Under the pieces are notes generated by a model. That model did no database searches. It saw only the letters and a program-made list of their open reading frames with translations, and was not told the DNA's origin. The position numbers and the translations under genes were made by a program. From a virus: a DNA stretch of 47,822 bases. The DNA lies in IMG/VR virus record IMGVR_UViG_3300045925_000048, positions 1 to 47,822 of that record, one strand, 5' to 3'. How positions within the stretch are numbered: position 1 is the first letter of the stretch; each line of letters starts with the position of its first letter. Below, in pieces: positions 38,201 through 46,745 of this stretch.

Positions 38201-38478
38201 CGGTCGAGGAGCTGGTCGATCGGATGTCGGGCGAGGAGTTCGCGGCGTGGCGCGCTTGGGACTCCATCAGCCCACTCGATCTCTCAGAACGGCTGGAGGC
38301 CATGACGGCGGCAATTCTCGCGAACGTGCATCGCGATCGCACCGAGCGGCCGCAGGGCTATACGGCCGATGACCTGATCGCGATGGCGTCGATCCGGTCG
38401 ACGCGCCCGACGCGCGAGCAGGAAGAGCAGCGCTTCCGTGAGGCCTTCCAGAGGGCCGGCCTCGTGAGGCGGAACTGA
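38140..38478 (+). CDS. gpT-like extension of the tail chaperone, made by -1 frameshift
   Basis: After the shift the fused protein continues for 112 residues, giving about 235 residues in all (joined from 37772). The extension starts RLKRSPEWGFAFRLAGHLGL and continues VEELVDRMSGEEFAAWRAW, a typical T-type segment that ends with a charged helix. A separate start at 38224 (ATG) is possible but lacks a good ribosome site, so it is most likely made only as the fusion. The tape measure gene follows directly. Confidence 0.82.
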   Translation, partial: RLKRSPEWGFAFRLAGHLGLTVEELVDRMSGEEFAAWRAWDSISPLDLSERLEAMTAAILANVHRDRTERPQGYTADDLIAMASIRSTRPTREQEEQRFREAFQRAGLVRRN

Positions 38479-38507
38479 TGGGCCGGGAGGGCTGAGCCAT
38501 CGCACTG

Positions 38508-40703
38508 TTGGGGCAGGTCCTTATCGAAATCGCGGCAAATTCTGCCGCCTTCCGCTCCGAGCTCGAGAAGGCCCGCGGGCAGTTCTCCTCGTTCACGGGC
38601 GCGATCAAGTCGGGGCTCGCGACGATCGGCGTCGCCGCCTCGGTCGCCGGTCTGACGGCGCTGGTCAAGTCCGCGATCGACGCCGGCGCGGCGACTCGCG
38701 AAATGGCGACCCGGATGGGTATCGGGACGCGCGAGCTGCAGGAGCTGCAGCATGCCGCGCGCGACACCGGCACCGACCTCGAGGCGCTCGAGACCGGCGT
38801 CCGCAACCTGAGCCGCCGGATCGACGAGGCAGCGAACGACTCGGCCGAGGCCCGCGAGGCCTTCGCGCGCCTGGGCGTGAGCTGGCGCGACAGCACCGGG
38901 AACATTCGCGACGTCCTCGACGTGCTCGACGAAGTCGCCGACAAGCTGAACCTCCGCGGGCAAGCCGAGCGCGCGGCGCTCGCGGTGCAGCTCTTCGGCC
39001 GCAGTGGCGCCGGGATGCTCACGCTCTTGAGCGAGGGCTCCAAGGGGATGTCGGAGCTGCGCGCTGAAGCGCACAAGCTCGGACTGGTGCTGACCGACGA
39101 GGCGCTGAAGGCGCTCGACGAGACACAGGACGCCTTCGACAAGGCCACGCACAGCATCAAGGTCGAGTTCATGAAGGCGGTCGTCGAGGCGAAGCCGGCG
39201 CTCTTGGATCTGGCGACCGTGCTGCAGTCGATCGGCTCGCTGATGTCGTGGGTCACCGGGAAGGCGAAGCAGCTCAGCGACGTGCTCGGCCTCGGTGTCC
39301 TCCGCGACGAGCTGAAGGAGTGGCTCGGTCGCGGTGGCTCCGGATCCAACCTGGTGCTCCCTCCTGGGATGTTTCCGTCGGCCTTCGTGCCGGAGGAGGA
39401 CCGTCAGCGCCCCAGGCAGGTCACAACAGCCCAACTACTCCAGCGTGCCCAGCTCGCGGCTGCGGCCGCGCAGAACCGCTTCGCGATCGGCAGCGCGGCC
39501 AGCCTCGCCGCGCCGGGCTCCGAGGTCGACCTGCTGCAGCGGCAGATCACGCTCTCGCAGCAGAAGCTGCGGGTCGACCTCGATGGGCTCGCTGCGCAGC
39601 GCCAGGCGGAGATCACCGACAAGGGGCGTCTTGAGGTCACCCAGAAGGCCGAGAAGGTCGTCGCGGACTTCATCGTCGAGCAGGTCCGACTCTACAAGGA
39701 CCTGACGGACGCGATGAACACCGCCGCGCAGGTCGAGGCCAGCCTCTTCGACTTCTCGGGCGAAGCCGTCGCCGCGCAGCGTGACCTGGATGTCGTCGCC
39801 GACGCCGCAGGCCGCTATGCCGAGGCGCTGAAGGAAGCCAAGCGCCAGGGGCTCGGGGTCGGCGAGAGCGAGGTCCTCTTCGACGTGCCGCTGATGACCG
39901 AAGCCGACGCGACCATGCAGCGGCTGGGGAGTCGCCTCAACGATGTCGCAAACCTCAGCCGGGTCATGGGCTCCAGTTTCGACTCGATCGGCGGCCGGAT
40001 TGCCGCGATCGACGAAGCGCTGCAGGACCTCGCTCAGCAGGGGATCGCCGAGACCGATGCGCGAGTGCAGTCGCTCCGTGGCGAGCTCGACCGACTGATC
40101 GCGACGCGGGACGCGCTGTCGGACATCTTCGGCGGGCTGCGTAGCGCCGTCTCGGGCACGGTGCAGGGGATCGTGCAGGGCACGCTCACGCTGAAGGAAG
40201 CGTTCGCCAACATGGGCCGCTCGATCGCGGCCTCGATCCTCGAGAACGTCATCAATCGCGGGCTCGCGGTGGCGCAGAAGGCGCTCGAGGAGTTCATCGA
40301 CAGCCTGATCCGCTCGGGTCTCATCCAGGCCGGCGTCAAGGCGGGCGTCGGCCTCCTAGCCGGGATAGCTGGCGCCGGGCAGATCTCCGTCGGTCAGACC
40401 GGGACGCCGGCGACGCTCCATGCCTTCGCTGAGGGCGGAGTCGTGACCCGGCCGACCCTTGGGCTCTTCGGAGAATCCGGGCCCGAGGCGGTCATCCCGC
40501 TCGACCGATTCACGGGCGGCGGAACCGTCGTGAACATCTACAACCAGGCCTCCGGCACGGAGGTCGAGCACCGCGAGACGACCGACGGTCGGCGTCAGAT
40601 CCACGACATCGTGATTCGCGAAGTGCGCCGGAGCATCGCCAGCGGCGAGATGGACTCGGTCCTCTCGCCCTACGGTCTGGGCCGCCAGCCGGTGCGGCGC
40701 TGA
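38508..40703 (+). CDS. Tape measure protein
   Basis: This ~731-residue protein sets tail length. The start is TTG here because no ATG/GTG is available, but a GGGAGG site at 38485-38490 is spaced correctly only for an ATC at 38499, which would give IALLGQVLIEI at the N-terminus. An ATG at 38478 in the same frame is cut by a TGA at 38493. The protein has heptad coiled coils, a membrane-like helix near residues 33-55 (GLATIGVAASVAGLTALV), and the tape-measure C-terminal 'TRPTLGLFGESGPEAVIPL' motif. Function is firm; the start is uncertain. Confidence 0.85.
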   Translation: MGQVLIEIAANSAAFRSELEKARGQFSSFTGAIKSGLATIGVAASVAGLTALVKSAIDAGAATREMATRMGIGTRELQELQHAARDTGTDLEALETGVRNLSRRIDEAANDSAEAREAFARLGVSWRDSTGNIRDVLDVLDEVADKLNLRGQAERAALAVQLFGRSGAGMLTLLSEGSKGMSELRAEAHKLGLVLTDEALKALDETQDAFDKATHSIKVEFMKAVVEAKPALLDLATVLQSIGSLMSWVTGKAKQLSDVLGLGVLRDELKEWLGRGGSGSNLVLPPGMFPSAFVPEEDRQRPRQVTTAQLLQRAQLAAAAAQNRFAIGSAASLAAPGSEVDLLQRQITLSQQKLRVDLDGLAAQRQAEITDKGRLEVTQKAEKVVADFIVEQVRLYKDLTDAMNTAAQVEASLFDFSGEAVAAQRDLDVVADAAGRYAEALKEAKRQGLGVGESEVLFDVPLMTEADATMQRLGSRLNDVANLSRVMGSSFDSIGGRIAAIDEALQDLAQQGIAETDARVQSLRGELDRLIATRDALSDIFGGLRSAVSGTVQGIVQGTLTLKEAFANMGRSIAASILENVINRGLAVAQKALEEFIDSLIRSGLIQAGVKAGVGLLAGIAGAGQISVGQTGTPATLHAFAEGGVVTRPTLGLFGESGPEAVIPLDRFTGGGTVVNIYNQASGTEVEHRETTDGRRQIHDIVIREVRRSIASGEMDSVLSPYGLGRQPVRR

Positions 40704-41062
40704 TGGCAACCTGGCCCGGGACCCTGCCGCCGCGCCTCCTGCTCGAGGGCTACCAGGAGCGGCTGCCGCGCAACAAGGTCCGCACGGAGATGGACGCCGG
40801 GCCCGCGAAGCAGCGGCGCCGCTACACCGCCGCCGTGCGCCCGATCGCCGGCGCGCAGATCCTCACCACGGCCCAGGTCGCCTCGCTCAAGACGTTCCAT
40901 GACTCGACGCTGCAGGGCGGACAGGACGCCTTTGACTGGACGGACCCGATCCCGAACTCCGGCCTGTTCAGTTTCCGCTTCGTCTCCGAGCCGCACATCG
41001 ACCGGGCCTTGGGCGGGGGCCTCTACCACGTGACCTACGAGCTGGAGATCTTGCCCTCGTGA
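40703..41062 (+). CDS. Minor tail protein (M-like position)
   Basis: This 119-residue protein begins in an ATG overlap with the tape measure stop. The pattern LLLEGYQERLPRNKVRTEMD, 'AGPAKQRRRYTAAVRPI', HDSTLQGGQDAFDWTDP and the final beta strands resemble small tail proteins that follow the tape measure in siphoviruses (lambda M position). It should help cap the tape measure at the tail tip. Family name is inferred from order and pattern. Confidence 0.7.
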   Translation: MATWPGTLPPRLLLEGYQERLPRNKVRTEMDAGPAKQRRRYTAAVRPIAGAQILTTAQVASLKTFHDSTLQGGQDAFDWTDPIPNSGLFSFRFVSEPHIDRALGGGLYHVTYELEILPS

Positions 41063-41073
41063 TGGGAGGCGCC

Positions 41074-42186
41074 ATGAGATACGTCGCGGTCCTCGTCGTC
41101 GCGGTGCTGGCGTGCGCGTCAGCGGCCTCGGCGGACATCTCGGTGAACTCGGCGGGCGTGACGGTCGGCTCGCCGACGTTCCGGTCGTACCTGCCGAACG
41201 GCACCGCGCACCTGCAGGGCATGGTGATCTGCGACAAGACGACGACGGATCGCTGCATCACCGTCGACGCCAACGGGGCGATCTCCGCGACTTTGCCAGC
41301 GGGGATGCTCGGGACGGCCGGGAGCGCCGCGGCCAGCGTGCTGACGATCCAGGGCATCGCGTCGATGACGCCGGTCACGACGACGATCAGCGGCTCGCTG
41401 CCGACGGGCAGCAACGTCATCGGCCACGTGATCTGCGACTCGGGCTGCTCGTCGACGCCGTCGCCGTCCTTCGGCGCGGCCTTCCCCTCGACCGGCACGC
41501 CGATCGGTGTCACGGACGGCACGAACCTGGTCGCGCTGCGCGGGCGCACGGGGCTCATCGGGTCAAGCGACGTCGGCCTGGTCGTGCGGCCCTTCATGCC
41601 GTCGGACGGCACGAACACGATGCCGGTCGGCGACAGCTCGGCACGCTCGATCCACGTGACGGTCGACAACGGCTCGGTGGCGGTCACGGAGAACGGCAAC
41701 GTCACGCTCGGCACCGCGGCCGTGGCCGAGACGGTGTCAATCCAGTACGGCCAGGCGATCACGACGCCGTCGACGATGACCCTCGGCACGAACGGCAGTG
41801 GCATGCGCGCGACGTTCGCGCTGGCCGGCCAGCAGATCATGCAGCTCAACGCGCCGATTGGGGACTGGACGGGCGGCAAAGCGAACGCCACCGGCACCTC
41901 GGACACCTCGCTCGTCGCGGCGCTCGGCTCGGGCGTGAAGTTCTGCATGACGGACTGGTTCGCGACGAACGACTCGGCGACCGACTCGTCATTTCGATTC
42001 CGCGATGACGTCGGCGGCTCCCCGGCCGATCTGACCGAGCGAATCATGGTCCCGAACAAGGGAGCGAATCAGAAATCGCTTACCACGCCTATCTGCTCGT
42101 CGGCGAACAAGGCGCTCGGATTCCAGGCCGACACGGGCGTGACGACGATGCGCGTGACCGTGCGCGGTTACAAGACGAAGGAGTAA
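41074..42186 (+). CDS. Exported beta-rich protein with signal peptide
   Basis: This 370-residue protein starts at an ATG after GGGAGG. The first ~21 residues (MRYVAVLVVAVLACASAASA) are a Sec signal peptide ending in an AxA cleavage site, unexpected for a tail gene. The mature part is a long repetitive beta-rich stretch rich in T, S, G and N, with several cysteines (ICDKTTTDRC, CDSGCSS), like a fibrous or solenoid domain. It is the first of a row of exported proteins placed between minor tail genes. It could be a surface-exposed protein or an appendage. Function unknown. Confidence 0.7.
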   Translation: MRYVAVLVVAVLACASAASADISVNSAGVTVGSPTFRSYLPNGTAHLQGMVICDKTTTDRCITVDANGAISATLPAGMLGTAGSAAASVLTIQGIASMTPVTTTISGSLPTGSNVIGHVICDSGCSSTPSPSFGAAFPSTGTPIGVTDGTNLVALRGRTGLIGSSDVGLVVRPFMPSDGTNTMPVGDSSARSIHVTVDNGSVAVTENGNVTLGTAAVAETVSIQYGQAITTPSTMTLGTNGSGMRATFALAGQQIMQLNAPIGDWTGGKANATGTSDTSLVAALGSGVKFCMTDWFATNDSATDSSFRFRDDVGGSPADLTERIMVPNKGANQKSLTTPICSSANKALGFQADTGVTTMRVTVRGYKTKE

Positions 42187-42192
42187 GGCGCC

Positions 42193-42735
42193 GTGATCTG
42201 CACGCACGACTACTACAGGCACACAGTGGGTCTCCGCTGCGGATGGCGTCGATGGCTCGACCCGGCCCACATGCCGGCGTGGTGGTACGTGCTGAGCGCG
42301 ATCTTGCCCTGGCTTGTGGCCTTGGCTCTGCTGCTGTCCGCTCCGGCCTGGGCGCAGTTCCAGTCCGTCGACGTCATCGTCAAGGCCAACCGCAACAACG
42401 GGACCTTCAACTTCCCCAACGTCACCGTCCCGACTGGCGTCCGCGGACTCCGGGCCGTGATGGACATCTCCGAATCCGTCGATCCGCTGCCGGCGATCAG
42501 CGTGACGCTGGAAGGTTCTCTCGATGGGGGTAGTACGTGGATGCCGGCTGGAGCCTTCACGCGGTCGGCCGGGCCGAAGGGTCTCGACAAGTCGGGCAAT
42601 CTCCAGACGACCACGGCGGCGACGTTCACGGGCGGGACTTTCTGGAGCGACACGACGAACGCCAGCCGTCGCCTGCGAGGCAACGCGACGATCAGCGGGG
42701 CGATGCGCTTCGGCGTCACGGTGCAGCCCCTGTGA
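42193..42735 (+). CDS. Exported or membrane-anchored small jelly-roll-like protein
   Basis: This 180-residue protein starts at a GTG. After about 27 residues with His, Cys and Trp, a hydrophobic stretch (WYVLSAILPWLVALALLLSA) ends in PAWAQ, which could be a signal peptide or an anchor. The rest is a compact beta sandwich with a sugar-binding-like pattern (ISVTLEGSLDGGSTWMPAG). It is coupled to the next exported gene by a GTGA overlap. Likely part of the same exported unit. Confidence 0.65.
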   Translation: MICTHDYYRHTVGLRCGWRRWLDPAHMPAWWYVLSAILPWLVALALLLSAPAWAQFQSVDVIVKANRNNGTFNFPNVTVPTGVRGLRAVMDISESVDPLPAISVTLEGSLDGGSTWMPAGAFTRSAGPKGLDKSGNLQTTTAATFTGGTFWSDTTNASRRLRGNATISGAMRFGVTVQPL

Positions 42736-43481
42736 GACGACTGATTGTCGCCCTGACCCTGGTCCTGCTCGCGTCATCGCCAGCCCAGGCAGCGATCGCG
42801 CACGTGCAGACAGTCTCATGCTCGGCCCATGGCGCGACGTCCTGCACCACGGGCGCGGTCACGACGACGAATGGCAGCCTGTTCATCGTGAGTACGTCGT
42901 TCTGCTGCGTTTCGGGGGATTTCACGTCGATCACGGACAGCAAGTCCAACACCTACGTCAACGCGGTGCCGGCGTTCAATCAGGACTCCGCGTGGGCGCG
43001 CCAAGACTACATTGCCAGCGGGACCGGCGGGGCTTCGCACACCTTCACGGTGAATGGCACGGTCAACCTGTTCGCGACGATCAGCGTGCATGAGGTCTCT
43101 GGGGCCGCCGCATCGCCGCTCGATAAGATCGCATCAAATTCTATCGTCGTGGACACGAGCCACACGTCGACGGCGACGACGACCACGAGCCAAGCCAACG
43201 AGTTGTTGGTCGGGGCCGGCGGCTCCACCGACACCACGACCTATACAACGGATACGGGCGCGGGCTGGACCGAGCGGACCAACGTCGCCACGGACGCGAA
43301 TACGGAGGGGGGTGTGTTTGGGACGCGGATCGTGGCGGCGACCGGCACCTACGCCTACACATATACAACGGGCTCAAGCGCGCGATCGGTGTCGCTCATC
43401 TCGACGTGGAAAGAAGCCGCGGCGGCCGGAGTCCGCCAGCGCTGCATCGGCTGCGGGGCGGATAGCAAGGTGATCGAATGA
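42732..43481 (+). CDS. Exported beta-rich protein with signal peptide
   Basis: This 249-residue protein begins at a GTG overlapping the preceding stop. Its signal peptide (MRRLIVALTLVLLASSPAQA) is followed by a beta-rich body with threonine and serine repeats (TATTTTSQANELLVGAGGS). Cysteines near residues ~30-60 and CIGCG at the C-terminus may form disulfides. It resembles secreted adhesion or sialidase-like beta domains, but no active-site motif is seen. It is the third of the exported row and couples to the fourth. Confidence 0.65.
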   Translation: MRRLIVALTLVLLASSPAQAAIAHVQTVSCSAHGATSCTTGAVTTTNGSLFIVSTSFCCVSGDFTSITDSKSNTYVNAVPAFNQDSAWARQDYIASGTGGASHTFTVNGTVNLFATISVHEVSGAAASPLDKIASNSIVVDTSHTSTATTTTSQANELLVGAGGSTDTTTYTTDTGAGWTERTNVATDANTEGGVFGTRIVAATGTYAYTYTTGSSARSVSLISTWKEAAAAGVRQRCIGCGADSKVIE

Positions 43482-45607
43482 TCCGCTGGTGGCTGGTCCT
43501 GCTGCTGCTCCTGGTGGGTGGCGGCGTCACGTCGCCGCGCGCGGCGACGACGTTTGTCGCCTCACCCACCGGCAACGATGCCGCCGGAACGCCCTGCACC
43601 GACGCGCAGCCGTGCTCGGTGCGGCGCGGGCTCCTCACGATGAGCTGTAGCAACAACGACGCGCTGGAACTCCTCGACGGCGTCTACCGCGGCGACAACT
43701 ACATGCTCAATCTTGCTTCGCACGTGCCGAACAAGAGCGGCACGGGGGCCGGGGCGCGCTGCACGGTGCGGGCGCGTAACGACGGCGGCGTGTTCATTGA
43801 CGGCCAATTCGCGCGGATACCCTTTTGGACTGACCGGAACAACTGGTGGCTCTTCGAGGGATTTGACGCCGGAAACTCCAACGATGGCGTGGCGACGGTC
43901 TTCCAAACCAACAACACGCTCTTGCGCCGCATCTGCTTCTCGAACAACATCAACACGAACCCGGGCACGAATGTGCATGTCTTCCAAGTCGGTGGCGCAG
44001 GCGACGCCACGGGCACCGCGAACAACACGTTCGAGGATCTGTGCATCTTTGGCGTCGGAAGAAATACGATTATCGACTACATCAATGCCGGCGCGAATAC
44101 CTTTCGCCGCGTCTGGGCCCGGCATGAGGGCTGGTTCTCGACGGCCACCAACGGCGGGAGCCCGGTGCTGCAACTTGGCTATGACTCGCAGCACAACGCC
44201 ACCCTGGAAAACGTCATCACCGTCCTCGCCACGCGCGAGCAGATGGAGACAGATACCGCGTGCATCGGCGAGTGTAATAGCTCGATCACCATCCGCAATG
44301 ACGCACCCGGTGGGGCAGCGGGCTACAAGTTCTTCGGCTGGATTGCCTACGGGCAGGACAACTCGCGCATTCCGCTCAATGGGCAGTATATGTCGCTTCG
44401 AGGCCAAGGCGCCGCGAAGGTCGAGACGACGGATGTCTTTCTCGATGCGCGAGCGGCCCCAGCAAATGTCCGCGGGCTGGTGACAGACTCAGCGACGCAA
44501 ACCGTAACCCGCGCCACGATCATCAAGCTGTCGTCGACGCCCGCCTCCACACAAAACAATGGCGTCTGGACCAATGTCAACGAATGCAATACGACCGCCG
44601 GGACCGTCGGCCCCTTATTCGGTTCGTGCCCCAACTTTTACACGGGTGACACCCCAGGGACCGGCGCGCGTAACTGTTTGGAGTACCTCAACGGCACGCT
44701 GACCGGCACGAAACTCTGGCCATGGCGGATGGACGACCGGATCAAGGCCGCGCTGGCGCGCGCCAACGCGGCAGGCACTGGCGGCGGCGCGCTGCAAGGT
44801 GGAGCGGGTGCGGGCTATGCACCAAATACTGTCACGAGCGAGATCGCCGCACGCTATGGCCCGATCCCGACGGCATGCAACCGCGCCGGCTCGTTCACGC
44901 CCAACTTCCCCGTAGCGACCGACTTTCCCTCGACGCCGGTGCTGGACGACTTCAATAGGGCGAATGGTGCGCTGGGCGCGAACTGGGTCAACACCTTTAC
45001 GCCGAACACGCCGTTCACGATCGTCAGTAACCAGGCCGCGGCCGACGGGGGCGGTAACAACGCGCGCATGCAATGGGTCGGCGGGCTGTTCTCCGGGACA
45101 CATGAGGTTTGGGCGCTCTGGCCGGCACCGCCGAACTGCTGCACGGCGCTTTCCTTCGCCGGAGAGAACGGGACCGAGGGGAGCCAGTGGCGCCTGGGGC
45201 TCGACATATCAGGCGGTAACACGCACGCGATCATCCGCAAGATCGACAGCGGGGGCAACCTCGCGGCGCTGCTCCTCGACGTGGACCTCGGGACCGATGT
45301 GTCGGCGACTCCGAATCAGGGCTTCGGGATCCGGGTCAGCTCGACGCAGACGATCTCGATCTACTGGAAGTGGACGGACGGTAACTGGTATCGGGTCGGC
45401 TCCGTGATCGACACGAGCCTGCCGATGGCCAATACGGCGATTGGGTTTGCAGGCGTTGGGGCCTTTATCCGTGTCGACGACTTCGGCGGTGGCACGTGCT
45501 GCGGCGGCGCGATCAGCCCGTCAAGCGTCGGGCGGCTCGGGACGCAGTTCCCGAAGCCGCGCCGGCGGCGCTTCGCAACGAGGCTTCCACTCAAGAGGGC
45601 GGCGTGA
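43478..45607 (+). CDS. Exported right-handed beta-helix protein with C-terminal LamG-like domain
   Basis: This 709-residue protein starts in an ATGA overlap. It has a signal peptide (MIRWWLVLLLLLVGGG and on to AA near residue 23). The next ~400 residues have the repeated short strand pattern of right-handed beta helices or pectin-lyase-like folds (NWWLFEGFDAGNSNDGVAT, NNTFEDLCIFGVG, GSPVLQLGYDSQHNATLENV). The last ~230 residues look like a LamG/concanavalin domain (LDDFNRANGALGANW). It may bind or cut polysaccharide, but catalytic residues cannot be assigned. It is the largest exported protein of this cassette. Confidence 0.7.
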   Translation: MIRWWLVLLLLLVGGGVTSPRAATTFVASPTGNDAAGTPCTDAQPCSVRRGLLTMSCSNNDALELLDGVYRGDNYMLNLASHVPNKSGTGAGARCTVRARNDGGVFIDGQFARIPFWTDRNNWWLFEGFDAGNSNDGVATVFQTNNTLLRRICFSNNINTNPGTNVHVFQVGGAGDATGTANNTFEDLCIFGVGRNTIIDYINAGANTFRRVWARHEGWFSTATNGGSPVLQLGYDSQHNATLENVITVLATREQMETDTACIGECNSSITIRNDAPGGAAGYKFFGWIAYGQDNSRIPLNGQYMSLRGQGAAKVETTDVFLDARAAPANVRGLVTDSATQTVTRATIIKLSSTPASTQNNGVWTNVNECNTTAGTVGPLFGSCPNFYTGDTPGTGARNCLEYLNGTLTGTKLWPWRMDDRIKAALARANAAGTGGGALQGGAGAGYAPNTVTSEIAARYGPIPTACNRAGSFTPNFPVATDFPSTPVLDDFNRANGALGANWVNTFTPNTPFTIVSNQAAADGGGNNARMQWVGGLFSGTHEVWALWPAPPNCCTALSFAGENGTEGSQWRLGLDISGGNTHAIIRKIDSGGNLAALLLDVDLGTDVSATPNQGFGIRVSSTQTISIYWKWTDGNWYRVGSVIDTSLPMANTAIGFAGVGAFIRVDDFGGGTCCGGAISPSSVGRLGTQFPKPRRRRFATRLPLKRAA

Positions 45608-45945
45608 GGGCGCTGGTCGCCGGCCTCGGGCTCCTGGCGCTCGCGTCTCAGGCTACCGGCGCCGATGCGCCGAAGCCCCTCGCCGAGCTCGACGCGCTTC
45701 GCATCGGCAAGCTATACGCCGAGCGCCAGATCTTCGAGCAGGCGCTGCTGAAGCTCCAGGCCCAGCAGGAGAACCTCAGACTGCAGGCGCAGAGCACGCG
45801 CCGCGACTACGAGGTCAAGAACGCCGAGCTGCAGGCGGCGATCGCGGCGGCCGCTACCGCGTCAGGCGTGACGGCCGAGGACCTCAAGGCCGGATGGCAG
45901 CCGGCGCCGGAGCAGCGCCAGTGGATCAAGGCGCCGACGCCATGA
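45604..45945 (+). CDS. Exported coiled-coil protein with signal peptide
   Basis: This 113-residue protein starts at a GTG overlapping the previous stop. A signal peptide (MRALVAGLGLLALASQATGA) is followed by a coiled coil (QALLKLQAQQENLRLQAQST and following), and then a short acidic tail. Its topology is that of a small periplasmic or particle-linked helical protein. It ends in an ATGA overlap with a further small gene. Function is unknown, but it completes the run of signal-peptide genes. Confidence 0.62.
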   Translation: MRALVAGLGLLALASQATGADAPKPLAELDALRIGKLYAERQIFEQALLKLQAQQENLRLQAQSTRRDYEVKNAELQAAIAAAATASGVTAEDLKAGWQPAPEQRQWIKAPTP

Positions 45946-46151
45946 CGCCGATCCCGCTCCTGCCGGGAGAGACAGACGGCGCGCCGGAGGTCGAGCTCCC
46001 ACCGATCACCGTCATCGTCTCGAAGAAGGCGACCGTGACCACGAACCGTAAGGACAGCGTGCCGAGCGGCGCCGTCCAGATTTCAGGAGGCCGCGTGACG
46101 CTCACCGTCAATCCGGAGCAGCCGCTCGTCGTCTTGAGGGAGTCGTCCTGA
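45942..46151 (+). CDS. Small hypothetical protein
   Basis: This 69-residue protein starts in an ATGA overlap. It is short, with beta-like strands (ITVIVSKKATVTTNRKD, AVQISGGRVTLTV) and no signal peptide. Small Ig-like or tail-linked proteins of this size are common before tail-tip genes. The following tail gene starts directly after its stop. Confidence 0.5.
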   Translation: MTPIPLLPGETDGAPEVELPPITVIVSKKATVTTNRKDSVPSGAVQISGGRVTLTVNPEQPLVVLRESS

Positions 46152-46673
46152 TTGGCGCCGCTTCCGCTACTTCCGGGCGGGCCGGGTGGCGGCTCGACCT
46201 TCGGCCGCAACCTGTCGGCCGCCGCGAAGCAGGCGATCTTTGCCCAAGAGACGGGCGAGGTCTTCCTTCACCTGCTCGAGATCTCGCACGACTCGATCGA
46301 GACGCTGCGCTTCGTCGACAACACGGAGCAGATCGTCAGCAACGGCGACACCTATCTGCCCTACGCCTTCCGGATCGCGCTGCCGGGGGAGTTCGACGAC
46401 CAGCTCCCGACGGTCCATCTCGAGATCGACAACGTCGACCGGGTGATCCTCGAGGGCATTCGGGCGCTGCCGTCCTCGCCGTCGATCAGGATGGCCGTCA
46501 TCCTCGCCAGCAGCCCGGACACGATCGAGGCGGGCCCGTTCACCTTCACGTTGAAGGCCGTGGATTACGACGCCATGTCGATCAGCGGGACGCTGGCCTT
46601 CGAGGACACGCTCAATGAGCCGTATCCCTTCGTTAGGTTTTCGCCGGGGCTGTTTCCCGGCATTTTCCCCTAA
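46152..46673 (+). CDS. Minor tail protein, DUF1833-like (L-like position)
   Basis: This 173-residue protein has TTG start directly after the preceding stop, with GAGGGA about 10 bases upstream. The pattern 'AKQAIFAQETGEVFLHLLEI', 'ETLRFVDNTEQIVSNGDTYL' and 'PYAFRIALPG' is that of the DUF1833 family found beside NlpC/P60 and J genes. The C-terminus is RFSPGLFPGIFP. A near-duplicate ending, DQFPGIYP followed by TGA, lies after the inserted HNH gene (47388-47411), so the original 3' end seems to have been displaced. Confidence 0.8.
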   Translation: MAPLPLLPGGPGGGSTFGRNLSAAAKQAIFAQETGEVFLHLLEISHDSIETLRFVDNTEQIVSNGDTYLPYAFRIALPGEFDDQLPTVHLEIDNVDRVILEGIRALPSSPSIRMAVILASSPDTIEAGPFTFTLKAVDYDAMSISGTLAFEDTLNEPYPFVRFSPGLFPGIFP

Positions 46674-46745
46674 AATGAGAACACAGGGGTTGTCAGCCAA
46701 TTCTAGTGGAAACGCCGTGTTAAGATCGCATCGAGGAGGGGTGCG

